Source of the DNA: an uncultured Pelagibacteraceae bacterium | GTDB taxonomy: Bacteria; Pseudomonadota; Alphaproteobacteria; Pelagibacterales; Pelagibacteraceae | NCBI GenBank assembly: GCA_902631135.1 | Contig: CACOXL010000003.1 | Coordinates: 1 to 55,717, forward strand | Length of the DNA: 55,717 nt | Direction: 5' to 3' | Shown here: positions 19,110 to 29,451 of the stretch, in pieces | Numbering within the stretch: the first letter of the stretch is position 1 | Layout of the letters: the number at the start of each line of letters is the position of its first letter | Translations under genes and position numbers: made by a program | Notes under the pieces: model-generated | Told to the model about the DNA's origin: nothing | Seen by the model: only the letters and a program-made list of their open reading frames with translations | Databases searched by the model: none

Positions 19110-21062
19110 TTAATTTTGTAATATCTTTAAATAAAGCTCTTCCAAATTTTTAGTAAACTTATCAGAATCAAATAATGATGAAGTTTTAACAGAATTCTTA
19201 AGGGACTCTTTAAGTTTATTAAATTTTTCAGAATTCTTTCCTAATTCAATCGCAAGATTTTGATAATCTTTTTTGTTATTTGTAACAAGCTCTTTCATTG
19301 CAATACAATTTAGTATACTTGCACCTACTCTAGATTGAAATGAATTACCTTTTAAAGTAATGATCGGTACACCCATTCTAACTGCATCACTTGCTGTTGT
19401 GTGTGCATTGTACGGAAATGTATCTAAAAATAAGTCTGCTAATTTAATTCGTTTTAGATGTTCATCGTTTGGTAAATGATCTGCTAATATAATTCTATCA
19501 GGATTAATGCCTTTTGTTTCTGCTTCTTTTTTTAAATTTAATGTTGCTTTTTCATTTGATTTTAAAATCCACAGAACACTATTATGTACATTGTTTAATA
19601 TTTTCATCCATATCTCGAATATATCAGGGGTAATTTTATAATTATTGTTAAAGCTACAGTAAATAAATGCTTTCTCTGGAAGTCTAAAATCTTTTCGTTT
19701 AAATTCTTTCTTCGATATATCCCTAGATTTCATATTTGGCTGATAACAGTCAGGTAAAAATAAAACTTTTTCAGAGTAATATTTAAAATTTTCTTTTGGA
19801 ATAATTGTTTCATCAGCAATAATATAATCCATATAATCTGCTCCTGTCGTTCCCGGATACCCTAAATAATTAATTTGTAATGGTGCTACACGATTTGAAA
19901 AAATTCCACTTCGTGGATTTCCAGTCAATCCTGATAAATCTATCGCAATATCTAGCTCTAAATCTCTACCAATTTTAACTACTTCTCTATCAGAGATTTT
20001 ATGAATATCTTTAAATTGAGTAAAATAATTTTTTACTTCATTTCTCCACTTATCTTTCTTATCTATACCATATGATAATCCAAAAATATCAAATTTTGAT
20101 TTATCGTGATTCTTAAAAACATCCATGATCAAATGAAGAACAGGATGATTTCCAAAATCACCAGAAAAATATCCTATTCTGGGCTTTTTATGTTCATATT
20201 TTTTAAATATTGGCTCACCTTCAAAATTCTTAATTAATTTATTTTTTACATAAATTTCTGCAGCAATTTTATTATGTTCTGGATTATCTGATATTCCTAA
20301 GAGAGAAAATGGTTCTATTACTCTGTCTTTTTTATTAAGACCATTATCTATTTTTTCACTTAATGTATGAAAATTTTTCCAATCACACAAAAACATACTG
20401 AAATGCAAAACTCTACCAATAATAAATTCGTAATCAGGCTTTAACTCCATTACCTTTTTATAAATAGCAAAAGCATCCTCGTAATGTTTAAGATCTTTAA
20501 GAGCATTTCCTTTGTTATTATATGCTTCAATAAAATTAGGGTTTATCTCGATAGCTTTGTCATAACTTGCTAGAGCCTCCTCATAACGATTCAGATCTTT
20601 TAACGTAATTCCTTTGTTGCCATGTGAGAAGAAATGATTGGGATTTATTTGAATTGCAATTTCATAACTTTGAAGAGCTTCGTCATAACGCTTTATTTCA
20701 TGAAGAATAACTCCTCGATTACTATAAGCATCAGCAAAATTAGGGTTTATCTCAATAGCTTTGTCATAACTTGCTAGAGCTTCCTCGTAGCGATTGAGAT
20801 TTTTAAATGCATTACCTAAATTACTATGAGCAGAGGCATTATCATCTTTTATTAATAAAGATTTTTGTAAATATTCTATACCCAAGTTAGTTTTTCCCAC
20901 TTGAACATATGCAGTACCTAACAGAAATAAAAGTTGTGGATCTTTTTTTTTGTCAGAAATTAAATCTAAATATAAATTAATAGCTTCTTTTATTTTTCCC
21001 TTTTTGTGAAATTCTAGTGCTCTTTCAATCAAAATTTTTTGATTGTTGTCATCTGAAGACAT
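19110..21062 (-). CDS. TPR-repeat O-GlcNAc transferase-like (SPINDLY/OGT-type) glycosyltransferase
   Basis: Tandem 34-aa TPRs followed by IGYFSGDFGNHPVLHL..QINYLGYPGTTGADYMDYIIADE..FNNNYKITPDIFEIWMKIL..DTFPYNAHTTASDAVRMGVPIIT. Confidence 0.92.
   Translation of the reverse strand: MSSDDNNQKILIERALEFHKKGKIKEAINLYLDLISDKKKDPQLLFLLGTAYVQVGKTNLGIEYLQKSLLIKDDNASAHSNLGNAFKNLNRYEEALASYDKAIEINPNFADAYSNRGVILHEIKRYDEALQSYEIAIQINPNHFFSHGNKGITLKDLNRYEEALASYDKAIEINPNFIEAYNNKGNALKDLKHYEDAFAIYKKVMELKPDYEFIIGRVLHFSMFLCDWKNFHTLSEKIDNGLNKKDRVIEPFSLLGISDNPEHNKIAAEIYVKNKLIKNFEGEPIFKKYEHKKPRIGYFSGDFGNHPVLHLIMDVFKNHDKSKFDIFGLSYGIDKKDKWRNEVKNYFTQFKDIHKISDREVVKIGRDLELDIAIDLSGLTGNPRSGIFSNRVAPLQINYLGYPGTTGADYMDYIIADETIIPKENFKYYSEKVLFLPDCYQPNMKSRDISKKEFKRKDFRLPEKAFIYCSFNNNYKITPDIFEIWMKILNNVHNSVLWILKSNEKATLNLKKEAETKGINPDRIILADHLPNDEHLKRIKLADLFLDTFPYNAHTTASDAVRMGVPIITLKGNSFQSRVGASILNCIAMKELVTNNKKDYQNLAIELGKNSEKFNKLKESLKNSVKTSSLFDSDKFTKNLEELYLKILQN
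20532..20596 (-). repeat. Direct repeat copy A within TPR array (pairs with 20736-20800)
   Basis: 65 nt, about 5 mismatches to copy B, offset exactly 204 nt (2 x 34 codons). Confidence 0.85.
20736..20800 (-). repeat. Direct repeat copy B within TPR array
   Basis: See copy A; both encode LNRYEEALASYDKAIEINPNF. Confidence 0.85.
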
Positions 21063-21068
21063 TGAAAG

Positions 21069-22337
21069 CTATGCTGGTTTATTCATAGAGTTGAAAAATT
21101 CAGCATTATTTTTTGTATCTTTTAATTTTGAACTAATAAATTCTATTGCATCCATCGTGCCCATAGGGGCTATAATTCTTCTTAATACATTCATTTTTTG
21201 AAGATCATTTTTATCAAATAGTAATTCCTCTCTTCTCGTACCAGATTTAGTTATATCTATTGCTGGATAAATTCTTTTATCAGCAATTTTTCTATCAAGC
21301 ACAGTTTCACTATTTCCTGTTCCTTTAAACTCTTCAAAAATTACTTCATCCATTCTACTTCCAGTATCAATTAGAGCTGTTGATATAATTGTAAGCGATC
21401 CGCCTTCTTCTATATTTCTGGCAGCACCAAAAAATCTTTTAGGTCGTTGAAGAGCATTAGCATCAACACCACCTGTCAAAACTTTTCCAGAGCTTGGGAT
21501 CACTGCGTTGTATGCTCTACCTAATCTCGTAATGGAGTCTAGTAATATGACTACATCTTTTTTATGCTCAGTTAATCTCTTAGCTTTTTCTATAACCATC
21601 TCGGCAACAGCTACATGACGTTGAGCAGGTTCGTCAAATGTGGAACTTATAACCTCACCTTTTACAGTTCTTTGCATATCTGTTACTTCTTCAGGACGTT
21701 CATCAATTAACAGTACTATTAAATAACATTCTGGGTAATTTTTTGCTATTGAGTTAGCAATACTTTGTAAAATCATTGTTTTTCCAGCCTTCGGGGGAGA
21801 TATAATAATTGATCTTTGTCCTTTACCAATTGGGCTAACGAGATCTATCAATCTCGGTGTTAAATCTGGTTTTTTTTCGGTTTTAACCATCTCAACTTCC
21901 ATTACTAGCTGCTTATCTGGATAAAGAGGTGTTAAGTTATCAAATGCTATTTTATGTCTAGATTTATCTGGTTCTTCAAAATTTATTTTACTTACTTGCA
22001 ATAAAGCAAAATATCTTTCACCCTCTTTTGGTGCCCTTACTGGACCCTCCACAGTATCTCCTGTTCTTAAACCAAACTTTCTTATTTGGCTTGGACTTAC
22101 GTAAATATCATCAGGACCTGGAAGATAGTTGGATTCCATCGCTCTCAAAAAACCAAAACCATCTTGCAATAGTTGAAGAACACCCGCTCCAGTAATTTCT
22201 TCTTTTTCAGCAACTTTTTTGAGAATAGCAAAAAGGATTTCTTGCTTACGTAATGTGCTAGCATTTTCAATACCCAATTCTTCAGCTTGAGTAATAAGCT
22301 GTTCAGACGATTTGAGTTTTAATTCTTGTATGTTCAT
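21069..22337 (-). CDS. rho: Transcription termination factor Rho
   Basis: [45 protein letters not shown] Walker A. Confidence 0.98.
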   Translation of the reverse strand: MNIQELKLKSSEQLITQAEELGIENASTLRKQEILFAILKKVAEKEEITGAGVLQLLQDGFGFLRAMESNYLPGPDDIYVSPSQIRKFGLRTGDTVEGPVRAPKEGERYFALLQVSKINFEEPDKSRHKIAFDNLTPLYPDKQLVMEVEMVKTEKKPDLTPRLIDLVSPIGKGQRSIIISPPKAGKTMILQSIANSIAKNYPECYLIVLLIDERPEEVTDMQRTVKGEVISSTFDEPAQRHVAVAEMVIEKAKRLTEHKKDVVILLDSITRLGRAYNAVIPSSGKVLTGGVDANALQRPKRFFGAARNIEEGGSLTIISTALIDTGSRMDEVIFEEFKGTGNSETVLDRKIADKRIYPAIDITKSGTRREELLFDKNDLQKMNVLRRIIAPMGTMDAIEFISSKLKDTKNNAEFFNSMNKPA

Positions 22338-22401
22338 GATTAAAAATTATTAAGGACTTAATAATATGATTAATATATATACTATTTAAAAAAATTCAAC
22401 C

Positions 22402-22833
22402 TCATATCGGCTTAAAAACTACTATAAAAACTATTAAAATTAACAATAAAGTTGGTATTTCATTAATATAACGATAAAATTTAGATGTCTTTTTGTTTTG
22501 ATCAATTTTGAACTGATTAAGTAATGATCCCAGATAAAAATGATAGACAGTTAAAAATACTACTAAAACTAGCTTTAATTGAAGCCATAGATTGGCTAAT
22601 TGATCAAAACCTATTTCATGAATTAAAACCAACCCAAACAACCAGCTTAAGACCATAGCCGGTGTCATAATATAATAGAACAACTTTCTTTCCATTGTTT
22701 TGAATACATTTCTAATAATTTCATTTTCATTTTCAGAGTGATAAACAAATATTCTCGGCAAATATAAAAGGCCAGCCATCCAGGAAATAACAGCTATCAA
22801 GTGTAAACTTTTAAATAACAAGTAACTATTCAT
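22402..22833 (-). CDS. hemJ: Protoporphyrinogen oxidase HemJ
   Basis: KSLHLIAVISWMAGLLYLPRIFVYH; adjacent to hemH. Confidence 0.92.
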   Translation of the reverse strand: MNSYLLFKSLHLIAVISWMAGLLYLPRIFVYHSENENEIIRNVFKTMERKLFYYIMTPAMVLSWLFGLVLIHEIGFDQLANLWLQLKLVLVVFLTVYHFYLGSLLNQFKIDQNKKTSKFYRYINEIPTLLLILIVFIVVFKPI

Positions 22834-23860
22834 AATTTAAGCATGGACATTTTTTAAATTGATTTGGGCATTGTATCTTGGGAGGAAAGAGTTCTCCATT
22901 ATAATTGTAATCTTGTTTATTAATTATTAGATCTGACATCGCTTTTATATATTTGTCATTTACACCAAGCGCTGGCACTCTAGAGTAGTTTTTACAACCA
23001 TTCTTGTCTGCTAATTCTTTGTATTCTATATCTAATTCAACCAAGGTTTCAGAATGTTCTGATACAAACGCAATAGGGACAATAATAATATGTTTTCCTA
23101 ATTTTGAATTTTTCACAATTATATCCTCAGTTGATGGCCCGATCCATTTTAAAGGTCCAACTCGACTTTGATAACTTAATATCCAGTCTAAATTTTTAAT
23201 ATTTAAAGATTTAACAATTTCGTCTACTGATCTTTCTACTTGCCACTGATATGGATCACCTTTTTTAATATTTTTTTCAGGCAAACCATGTGCAGAAAAA
23301 ATTAATTTAAAATTTGTAACATTACTAATCTTTTTTAGTATTTCATCTTTATGTGCTTCAACAAAATTTTTATCCGTAGGGTAACAACAAATTGTACTTG
23401 TTCTCACTTTAAAATTATTTTTTTTACAAGTGTCGTTCCATTCTTTAAAGGATGAGCCAGAAGTTGCGGCTGAATACTGAGGATAAAGTGGTATAAGTAT
23501 TATTTCCTCTGGGTCATAATTAATTACATCTTTAATAACATTTTCTGCTCTTGGGTGCCAACACCTCATTACTACGAAGCACCTATATTCCGATAAATTA
23601 TCTTCTTTGTTAAGTTTTAATTCCAAAGCAGAAGACTGTTCTTTGGTAAGCCTTAGGATGGGTGATGATCCTCCCAACTCTTCATAGATCTTTTTTGCAG
23701 TTGGAGCTCTTCTGTTGGCTATGAATTTTGCCAAAGGATACCTTAGAAAATTAGGTAAATTTAAAATTGCGGGGTCATTGAATAAATTAAACAAAAAAGG
23801 TTCAACGTTTTCTAATTTATCTGGACCACCTAAATTAAATAAAATAACAGCTTTTTTCAT
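22826..23860 (-). CDS. hemH: Ferrochelatase
   Basis: VILFNLGGPD, FSAHGLPEKNIKKGDPY, PIAFVSEHSETLVELDIEY. Confidence 0.97.
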   Translation of the reverse strand: MKKAVILFNLGGPDKLENVEPFLFNLFNDPAILNLPNFLRYPLAKFIANRRAPTAKKIYEELGGSSPILRLTKEQSSALELKLNKEDNLSEYRCFVVMRCWHPRAENVIKDVINYDPEEIILIPLYPQYSAATSGSSFKEWNDTCKKNNFKVRTSTICCYPTDKNFVEAHKDEILKKISNVTNFKLIFSAHGLPEKNIKKGDPYQWQVERSVDEIVKSLNIKNLDWILSYQSRVGPLKWIGPSTEDIIVKNSKLGKHIIIVPIAFVSEHSETLVELDIEYKELADKNGCKNYSRVPALGVNDKYIKAMSDLIINKQDYNYNGELFPPKIQCPNQFKKCPCLNYE

Positions 23861-24862
23861 TTAATAATCTTTTACAGTTTTTACTAAATAATCCATCATA
23901 TTTGGATCTGTGTCGGGTAAAATACCGTGACCTAAATTAAAGATATAAGGATGGTCTTTGAATATATCTAAATATTTTATAATATTTTTTTTTAAATTAT
24001 TTTTATCTGTCAATAATATTTTTGGATCCAATCCGCCTTGAATAGGTATCTTTATTTCCTTACTAATTTTTATTGGATCTACTTCATAATCAATACAAAT
24101 TGCATCTGGTTTAACAATTTCACAATAATTTTTATAATTCTTTATTCCTTTGGGAAAACATATAACGGGTATTTTTAACGATTTAATATATTCAACTAAG
24201 TTTAGAGTGGGTATAAAAACGAAATTAGGTAAATCTTTTTCATTTAACAATCCTGCCCAACTATCAAAAATTTGTATTATTTCGGCTCCATTATCTATTT
24301 GATTTTTAATATGAACCTTTAAAAATTTTTCTAATATAATTAAAATTCTATTTATTAAAAAATCATCTTTAAAAAAATTATCTTTTAATTTCAACTTGGG
24401 AGATTGTTTATTTATCATATAAACTAAAAGTGTCCAAGGAGCACCGACAAAACCTATTGTAGTTTTGTTTTTAATTAATTTATTTTTACTTACTAAATTT
24501 ATAGCTTTATAAACCGGATAAATTTTCTTAACAAAATCAATTTCATCTAGTTTAGAAACTTCATCTAAATTTAAATCACCTAAAATTGGACCTAAGTTTT
24601 TCTTAAATTCAACCTTTTGATTTAAACCATATGGTAACATTAATATATCTGAAAAAATTATAGCAGCATCTAAATCAAATCTTTTTAATGGTTGAAGTGT
24701 TATTTCAGATGATAATTTTTCATTTAAACATAATTTAATAAAGTCTGGATTATTTTTTCTTATTTCTCTAAATTCAGGTAAATATCTACCCGCTTGTCTC
24801 ATTATCCATACAGGATTGATGTTGTTTTTTTTATTTATTATTACTTCTCTAATTAGTGACAT
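23861..24862 (-). CDS. hemE: Uroporphyrinogen decarboxylase
   Basis: PVWIMRQAGRYLPEFR, GFVGAPWTLLVYM, FNLGHGILP. Confidence 0.98.
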   Translation of the reverse strand: MSLIREVIINKKNNINPVWIMRQAGRYLPEFREIRKNNPDFIKLCLNEKLSSEITLQPLKRFDLDAAIIFSDILMLPYGLNQKVEFKKNLGPILGDLNLDEVSKLDEIDFVKKIYPVYKAINLVSKNKLIKNKTTIGFVGAPWTLLVYMINKQSPKLKLKDNFFKDDFLINRILIILEKFLKVHIKNQIDNGAEIIQIFDSWAGLLNEKDLPNFVFIPTLNLVEYIKSLKIPVICFPKGIKNYKNYCEIVKPDAICIDYEVDPIKISKEIKIPIQGGLDPKILLTDKNNLKKNIIKYLDIFKDHPYIFNLGHGILPDTDPNMMDYLVKTVKDY

Positions 24863-25145
24863 ATTAATAATTAAATATATTTAGATTGTATTATTAGTGT
24901 AAATTGTGAATAACGGTGATTATATTTAATAAACATTTTATCAACTTTTTATTAACATCTAGATCTTTAAATTTATTAAATATATATGAAAAAATGAAGC
25001 TTATTAACAAAACCTTCAAATTTACCTATAATACTATACATTTGGTTAAAAATGTTAATAAAAATCAAGTTCTACAACATTTATTTAAAAATTTTAAAAT
25101 TATAAAATATGATTTAAATAATAAATAGTTACCAACATTTAATAC
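24863..25145. other. oriC: Probable chromosomal replication origin (oriC)
   Basis: Very AT-rich gap between divergent hemE and ppsR (Caulobacter-type oriC position). DnaA-box-like 9-mers: TGTGAATAA 24905-24913 (= TTATTCACA on -), TTATCAACT 24938-24946, TTATTAACA 24949-24957, TTATTAACA 25001-25009, TGTTAATAA 25053-25061. Confidence 0.82.
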
Positions 25146-25970
25146 ATGAGTAATACATATCAAATTTATCTTATTTCTGACTCTACAGGAGAAACTCTTG
25201 ATAGAATTTTTCTTGCTATAAAAGCACAGTTTAAAAATATCGAATATAAAATACACACCTGTTCTTTTACTAGAACAGAAAATCAAATATTTAAAATTTT
25301 ATCTGAAGCGGAAAAAGACTCAAATTCTATAATTTTGTATTCTATAGTGGATAGTAATTTAGCCAAATATCTTGCTAATACTAGTGATGATAAAAAGATT
25401 CCATGTTTTGGAGTTTTAGGAGACTTGATATTGAGTTTTTCTAAACTTTTAAATCAAAAAGCATCACATCAACCAAGTGGACAATATGCTTTGAATGACG
25501 AATATTATAAAAGAATTGAAGCAATACAGTTTACAATGAATCACGATGATGGAAATTTAACTAAAGAGATTGAGAAGTCGGACATTATTTTACTGGGTGT
25601 AAGCAGAACAAGCAAAACTCCAACATCAATTTATCTTGCTAATAAAGGATTTAAGACTTCAAATATTCCTTTGGTTAATGATAAATCAATTCCAGAGGTA
25701 TTAAAAGAAAATCCGCAAATTTCATGTGTTGTTGGTTTGAATACTGAACCAGAAAGACTTGCTGATATTAGAAAAAATAGAATGAACTCACTTAAAGAAA
25801 CAGAAAATAAATCTTATACTGACATTGAAAAAATAAAAAAAGAAGTTGATGAAGCAAAAAAAACATTTAAGAAATATCAATGGCCTTCGATTGACGTTAC
25901 TAGAAAATCAGTGGAAGAAACTGCAGCTTCAGTAATTAAGATATACGAAATATATAAACAAAATGGTTAA
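25146..25970 (+). CDS. ppsR: Pyruvate, phosphate dikinase regulatory protein (DUF299)
   Basis: YLISDSTGETLDRI, ILLGVSRTSKTPTSIYLANKG. Confidence 0.95.
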   Translation: MSNTYQIYLISDSTGETLDRIFLAIKAQFKNIEYKIHTCSFTRTENQIFKILSEAEKDSNSIILYSIVDSNLAKYLANTSDDKKIPCFGVLGDLILSFSKLLNQKASHQPSGQYALNDEYYKRIEAIQFTMNHDDGNLTKEIEKSDIILLGVSRTSKTPTSIYLANKGFKTSNIPLVNDKSIPEVLKENPQISCVVGLNTEPERLADIRKNRMNSLKETENKSYTDIEKIKKEVDEAKKTFKKYQWPSIDVTRKSVEETAASVIKIYEIYKQNG

Positions 25971-26547
25971 AATAATACTTGCTTCTAAAAGTAAAGTGAG
26001 AAAAGAAATACTTGATCAAAATAATATTACGAACAAAGTTGAACCTTCTCAAATAGATGAGGATGTCGTAAAAGACAGCTTAAAAAAAGAAAAAGCCTCT
26101 CCATCAATAATATCTAAAAATTTAGCCGAACTTAAGGCTAATAAAGTTAGTCAAAAATATCCTGACGAGATTGTTCTTGGTGCAGATAGTGTTATTGATT
26201 TAGATGGGCAAATAATATCAAAACCAAAAGATAGAAAAGAAGCCCTAAATATTCTTAAAAAACTTAATGGTAAAAGACATAATTTAGTCAGTTCAGTATG
26301 TATTTCTAAAAACGGAACAATGATTTGGAATTATACAGATAAAGCAGCACTAACAATGAAAAAAATGTCTGAAGAAGAGTTAAAAAAATATTTAGAAAAA
26401 ATAAGCGATGAAGCTTTATACGCATACAATGTTTATCAAATTGAAGGAGAGGGTAGATCTTTATTTTCAAAAATAGATGGAGATGAAGATACAATTATGG
26501 GACTGCCGGTTAAAAAAATCAAAGAATATTTGGACAATTATATATGA
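25963..26547 (+). CDS. maf: Maf-family nucleotide pyrophosphatase
   Basis: ILASKSKVRKEIL, VLGADSVID, YQIEGEGRSLFSKIDGDEDTIMGLPV. Confidence 0.95.
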   Translation: MVKIILASKSKVRKEILDQNNITNKVEPSQIDEDVVKDSLKKEKASPSIISKNLAELKANKVSQKYPDEIVLGADSVIDLDGQIISKPKDRKEALNILKKLNGKRHNLVSSVCISKNGTMIWNYTDKAALTMKKMSEEELKKYLEKISDEALYAYNVYQIEGEGRSLFSKIDGDEDTIMGLPVKKIKEYLDNYI

Positions 26548-27335
26548 AAAAATACTTAGTAATTGGAAATCCAATAAATCATTCTTTGTCGCCTAAGCTT
26601 CACAACCACTGGTTAAAAGAAAATAATATTAATGCTGTTTATGATAAAAAAAAACTTGATGAAAATGATCTTAAAAATATTATTCTAGAAGTTAAAGAAC
26701 AAAAAATTAATGGTATTAATGTTACTGTTCCCTTTAAAAAATCAGTAATTCCACTTTTAGATGAATTAAGCACTGAAGCAAAAGATACTCAATCGGTTAA
26801 CACAATATATTTTAAAAACGGAAAGTTAATTGGTCATAATACCGATATAGATGGTTTCAAGTTAGCTATTAAAGCCTCAAAATTTGATGTAAGGGGGAAG
26901 AAAATTTTTATAATAGGTGCTGGTGGAGTGGTATCATCTATCATTTTTGCTCTAAGAAAAATGGGAGCATTAGAAATTACAATATCAAATAGAACTAAAA
27001 ATAAAGCCGAAGCTATAAAGAGGTTATTCGACGATTTAGCAATTGTTAAATGGGGAGAAGTACCTCATTTTGATATGGTAATTAATGCAACCAGTTTAGG
27101 CTTGAATAATAATGATGAACTTAATTTAGATTTTTCAAAAATTGAAAAAGAAAAGTTTTTTTATGATGTGATTTACAATCCAAAAGAAACGAATTTTTTG
27201 AAAAAAGCAAAGGCAAAAGGCAATAAAATAGAAAATGGAAGAAAAATGTTTATTTATCAGGCCGCCTCTGCTTTTAATATTTGGCATGATATTTATCCAA
27301 AAATTGATGATCAGTTAGATAAATTTTTAAATTGA
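26544..27335 (+). CDS. aroE: Shikimate dehydrogenase
   Basis: VIGNPINHSLSPKLHN, GINVTVPFKK, NTDIDGF, IIGAGGVVSS. Confidence 0.97.
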   Translation: MKKYLVIGNPINHSLSPKLHNHWLKENNINAVYDKKKLDENDLKNIILEVKEQKINGINVTVPFKKSVIPLLDELSTEAKDTQSVNTIYFKNGKLIGHNTDIDGFKLAIKASKFDVRGKKIFIIGAGGVVSSIIFALRKMGALEITISNRTKNKAEAIKRLFDDLAIVKWGEVPHFDMVINATSLGLNNNDELNLDFSKIEKEKFFYDVIYNPKETNFLKKAKAKGNKIENGRKMFIYQAASAFNIWHDIYPKIDDQLDKFLN

Positions 27336-27901
27336 TGAAAAGAATTGGAATTTTAGGAGATATTGGATCAGGCAAAAGTTATGTTGCTAAAAGCTTTGGA
27401 TATCCAGTTTTTAACGCTGATAAGGAAGTTTATAAATTATATAAAAAAGATAAAAATACTTTTTTTAAACTGAGAAAAATTTTACCAAAATATTTCATTA
27501 AATTTCCAATAGATAAATATAATATTATTAAAGCAATATTAGATAAGAAAAGTAATTTAAAAAAAATTACGAGAATTGTTCATTTGGAAATAAGAAAAAG
27601 TATGCATAGTTTTCTTAGAAAGAATAGAAATAAAAAAATAGTTGTTTTAGATATACCGCTTTTATTAGAAAATAAAATAAATAAAAAAAATGATATTCTT
27701 ATTTTTATTCAAGCTAAAAAATCTGATATTCTAAAAAATTTAAGAAAAAGGAAAAATTTTAATAAAAAAATATTTATAAAATTCAAAAAAATTCAACTAT
27801 CACTTGATTATAAAAAAAAAAGATCTCAATTTATAATCAAAAATGATTTTACTAAAAGAACAATTGTAAAAAACGTTAAAAATATTTTAAAACAAATATA
27901 A
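27332..27901 (+). CDS. coaE: Dephospho-CoA kinase
   Basis: IGILGDIGSGKSYVAK, VFNADKEV, VLDIPLLLE. Confidence 0.95.
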   Translation: MMKRIGILGDIGSGKSYVAKSFGYPVFNADKEVYKLYKKDKNTFFKLRKILPKYFIKFPIDKYNIIKAILDKKSNLKKITRIVHLEIRKSMHSFLRKNRNKKIVVLDIPLLLENKINKKNDILIFIQAKKSDILKNLRKRKNFNKKIFIKFKKIQLSLDYKKKRSQFIIKNDFTKRTIVKNVKNILKQI

Positions 27902-27903
27902 TT

Positions 27904-28569
27904 ATGAAAGAAATAATACTTGATACTGAGACGACTGGTTTAAATGTAAGAGATGGACATAGAATTGTTGAAATAGGCTGTATAGAACTGGATAACCTGA
28001 TACCTACAAGAAATAATTTTCATTGTTATTTAAACCCAGAAAGAAAAGTGTCTGAAACTGCATTAAAAGTACATGGATATACAGATGAATTTTTATCTAA
28101 ACAAAAAAAATTCAAAGAGGTAGTTGATGATTTTTTATCATTTGTAAAAGATAAAAGATTGGTAATTCACAATGCAGAGTTTGATTTATCACATTTGAAT
28201 AATGAATTAAAGATAATGGGAAAAGAACCTTTAAACAATGAGATTGTTGACACTTTAACTATCGCAAGAGATAAATTTCCAGGATCTCAAATTAATTTAG
28301 ACTCGTTATGTAAAAGATATAGGATTGATAATTCAAAAAGAATTAAACATACAGCTCTTGTTGACTGTGAACTTTTGTCTAAAGTATACATAAATTTAAT
28401 TGATCAAAAAGAGCCAGTTTTAAATTTTAACAATCAAGAAATAAATAAATTTGAAACAAATGAAAAGAATGTTTCATATTTTAAAAAAATTATCAAAGCT
28501 TCTGATGAAGAAAAAAAAAGACATGAGAATTATCTTAAAACTATTTTAAAAAAGAATTATTTTAATTAA
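27904..28569 (+). CDS. dnaQ: DNA polymerase III subunit epsilon
   Basis: EIILDTETTGLN ExoI motif, LVIHNAEFDLSHLN ExoII, HTALVDCELL ExoIII. Confidence 0.97.
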   Translation: MKEIILDTETTGLNVRDGHRIVEIGCIELDNLIPTRNNFHCYLNPERKVSETALKVHGYTDEFLSKQKKFKEVVDDFLSFVKDKRLVIHNAEFDLSHLNNELKIMGKEPLNNEIVDTLTIARDKFPGSQINLDSLCKRYRIDNSKRIKHTALVDCELLSKVYINLIDQKEPVLNFNNQEINKFETNEKNVSYFKKIIKASDEEKKRHENYLKTILKKNYFN

Positions 28570-29011
28570 ATCTTTGACTATAAAGTTTTTCAAAATCAAT
28601 TTTTTTTTCAAATTTGACCTCAGGAAAGCCAGAATTATGTAGTAAATTTAGAAATGAAGTCTCAATATTAGGATAGATTTCTTTTTGCACATCACAAAGA
28701 ATTATTTTTTCAATTTCTTTTTTTTCTTTTACATCTTCATTCACCTTTATTACTGTTGAAAAAACTATTTCAAAATAAGATTTTTTATTAGTTTGTTCTT
28801 TATCCTCATATTTAAGAGTGGTATTTATCTCAACTAATTTATTCTTTAACGGTTGAGAGTTTATGTCGATGTTTAATTGATATTTTGCTATATTTTTTTT
28901 TACAAACAAAAAAGTTTCAATGTCAGGAGTTTCACTAGACATATCTTTTATATATTTTGTTAAAATTTTATATTTTTCTGTTTTTGTCATCATCGATATC
29001 TTCAAATTCAC
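28562..29011 (-). CDS. secB: Protein-export chaperone SecB
   Basis: Size, SecB-like sequence (IEKIILCDVQKEIYPNIETSFLNLLHNSGFPEVKFEKKIDFEKLY) and dnaQ/secB/fxsA synteny. Confidence 0.85.
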   Translation of the reverse strand: MNLKISMMTKTEKYKILTKYIKDMSSETPDIETFLFVKKNIAKYQLNIDINSQPLKNKLVEINTTLKYEDKEQTNKKSYFEIVFSTVIKVNEDVKEKKEIEKIILCDVQKEIYPNIETSFLNLLHNSGFPEVKFEKKIDFEKLYSQRFN

Positions 29012-29393
29012 CCTCTATATAGGGTTTTTTTGTAGTTGTCTCTTTTTTAAATTTTTTTAAAAATTTTCCCAAAAGTATTTTTCTTGAAAATGGAAATAAT
29101 AACAAAAACCCTAATGTATCTGTAGCAAAACCAGGTATTATTAACATCACAGCAGCAAGTGCAATCGTAGCACCAGAAATTATTTCATAAGTCGGTAATT
29201 CATTTTTAACTAATTGTGAGAAACCAGATCTCAAAGTATTCAAGCCTTCATATCGTGCATAAATTACACCCACGATAGCTGTAATGAATATTAAGGAAAT
29301 GGTGTTAAATGCTCCAATTTGACCACCTATCTTAATAAATAGATAAATTTCAATAATTGGAACTAAAATAATGCCTAAAAGAACTGTGTTCAT
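28968..29393 (-). CDS. fxsA: FxsA family membrane protein
   Basis: PIIEIYLFIKIGGQIGAFNTISLIFITAIVG, IIPGFATDTLGFLLLFP. Confidence 0.92.
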   Translation of the reverse strand: MNTVLLGIILVPIIEIYLFIKIGGQIGAFNTISLIFITAIVGVIYARYEGLNTLRSGFSQLVKNELPTYEIISGATIALAAVMLIIPGFATDTLGFLLLFPFSRKILLGKFLKKFKKETTTKKPYIEGEFEDIDDDKNRKI

Positions 29394-29451
29394 TTGTCTT
29401 TAATGTAATTGTTAGTTGAAATTATTCAACATTGTAATTAAGTTATAATTT

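Noticed and set aside
24916-25128. 70-aa plus-strand ORF in the hemE-ppsR gap
   Set aside because: AT-rich, low-complexity translation (MIIFNKHFINFLLTSRSLNLL...) overlapping the DnaA-box cluster; better explained as oriC
25065-25286. 73-aa minus-strand ORF overlapping ppsR start
   Set aside because: Antisense to a clear ppsR gene and the oriC gap; no recognisable domain
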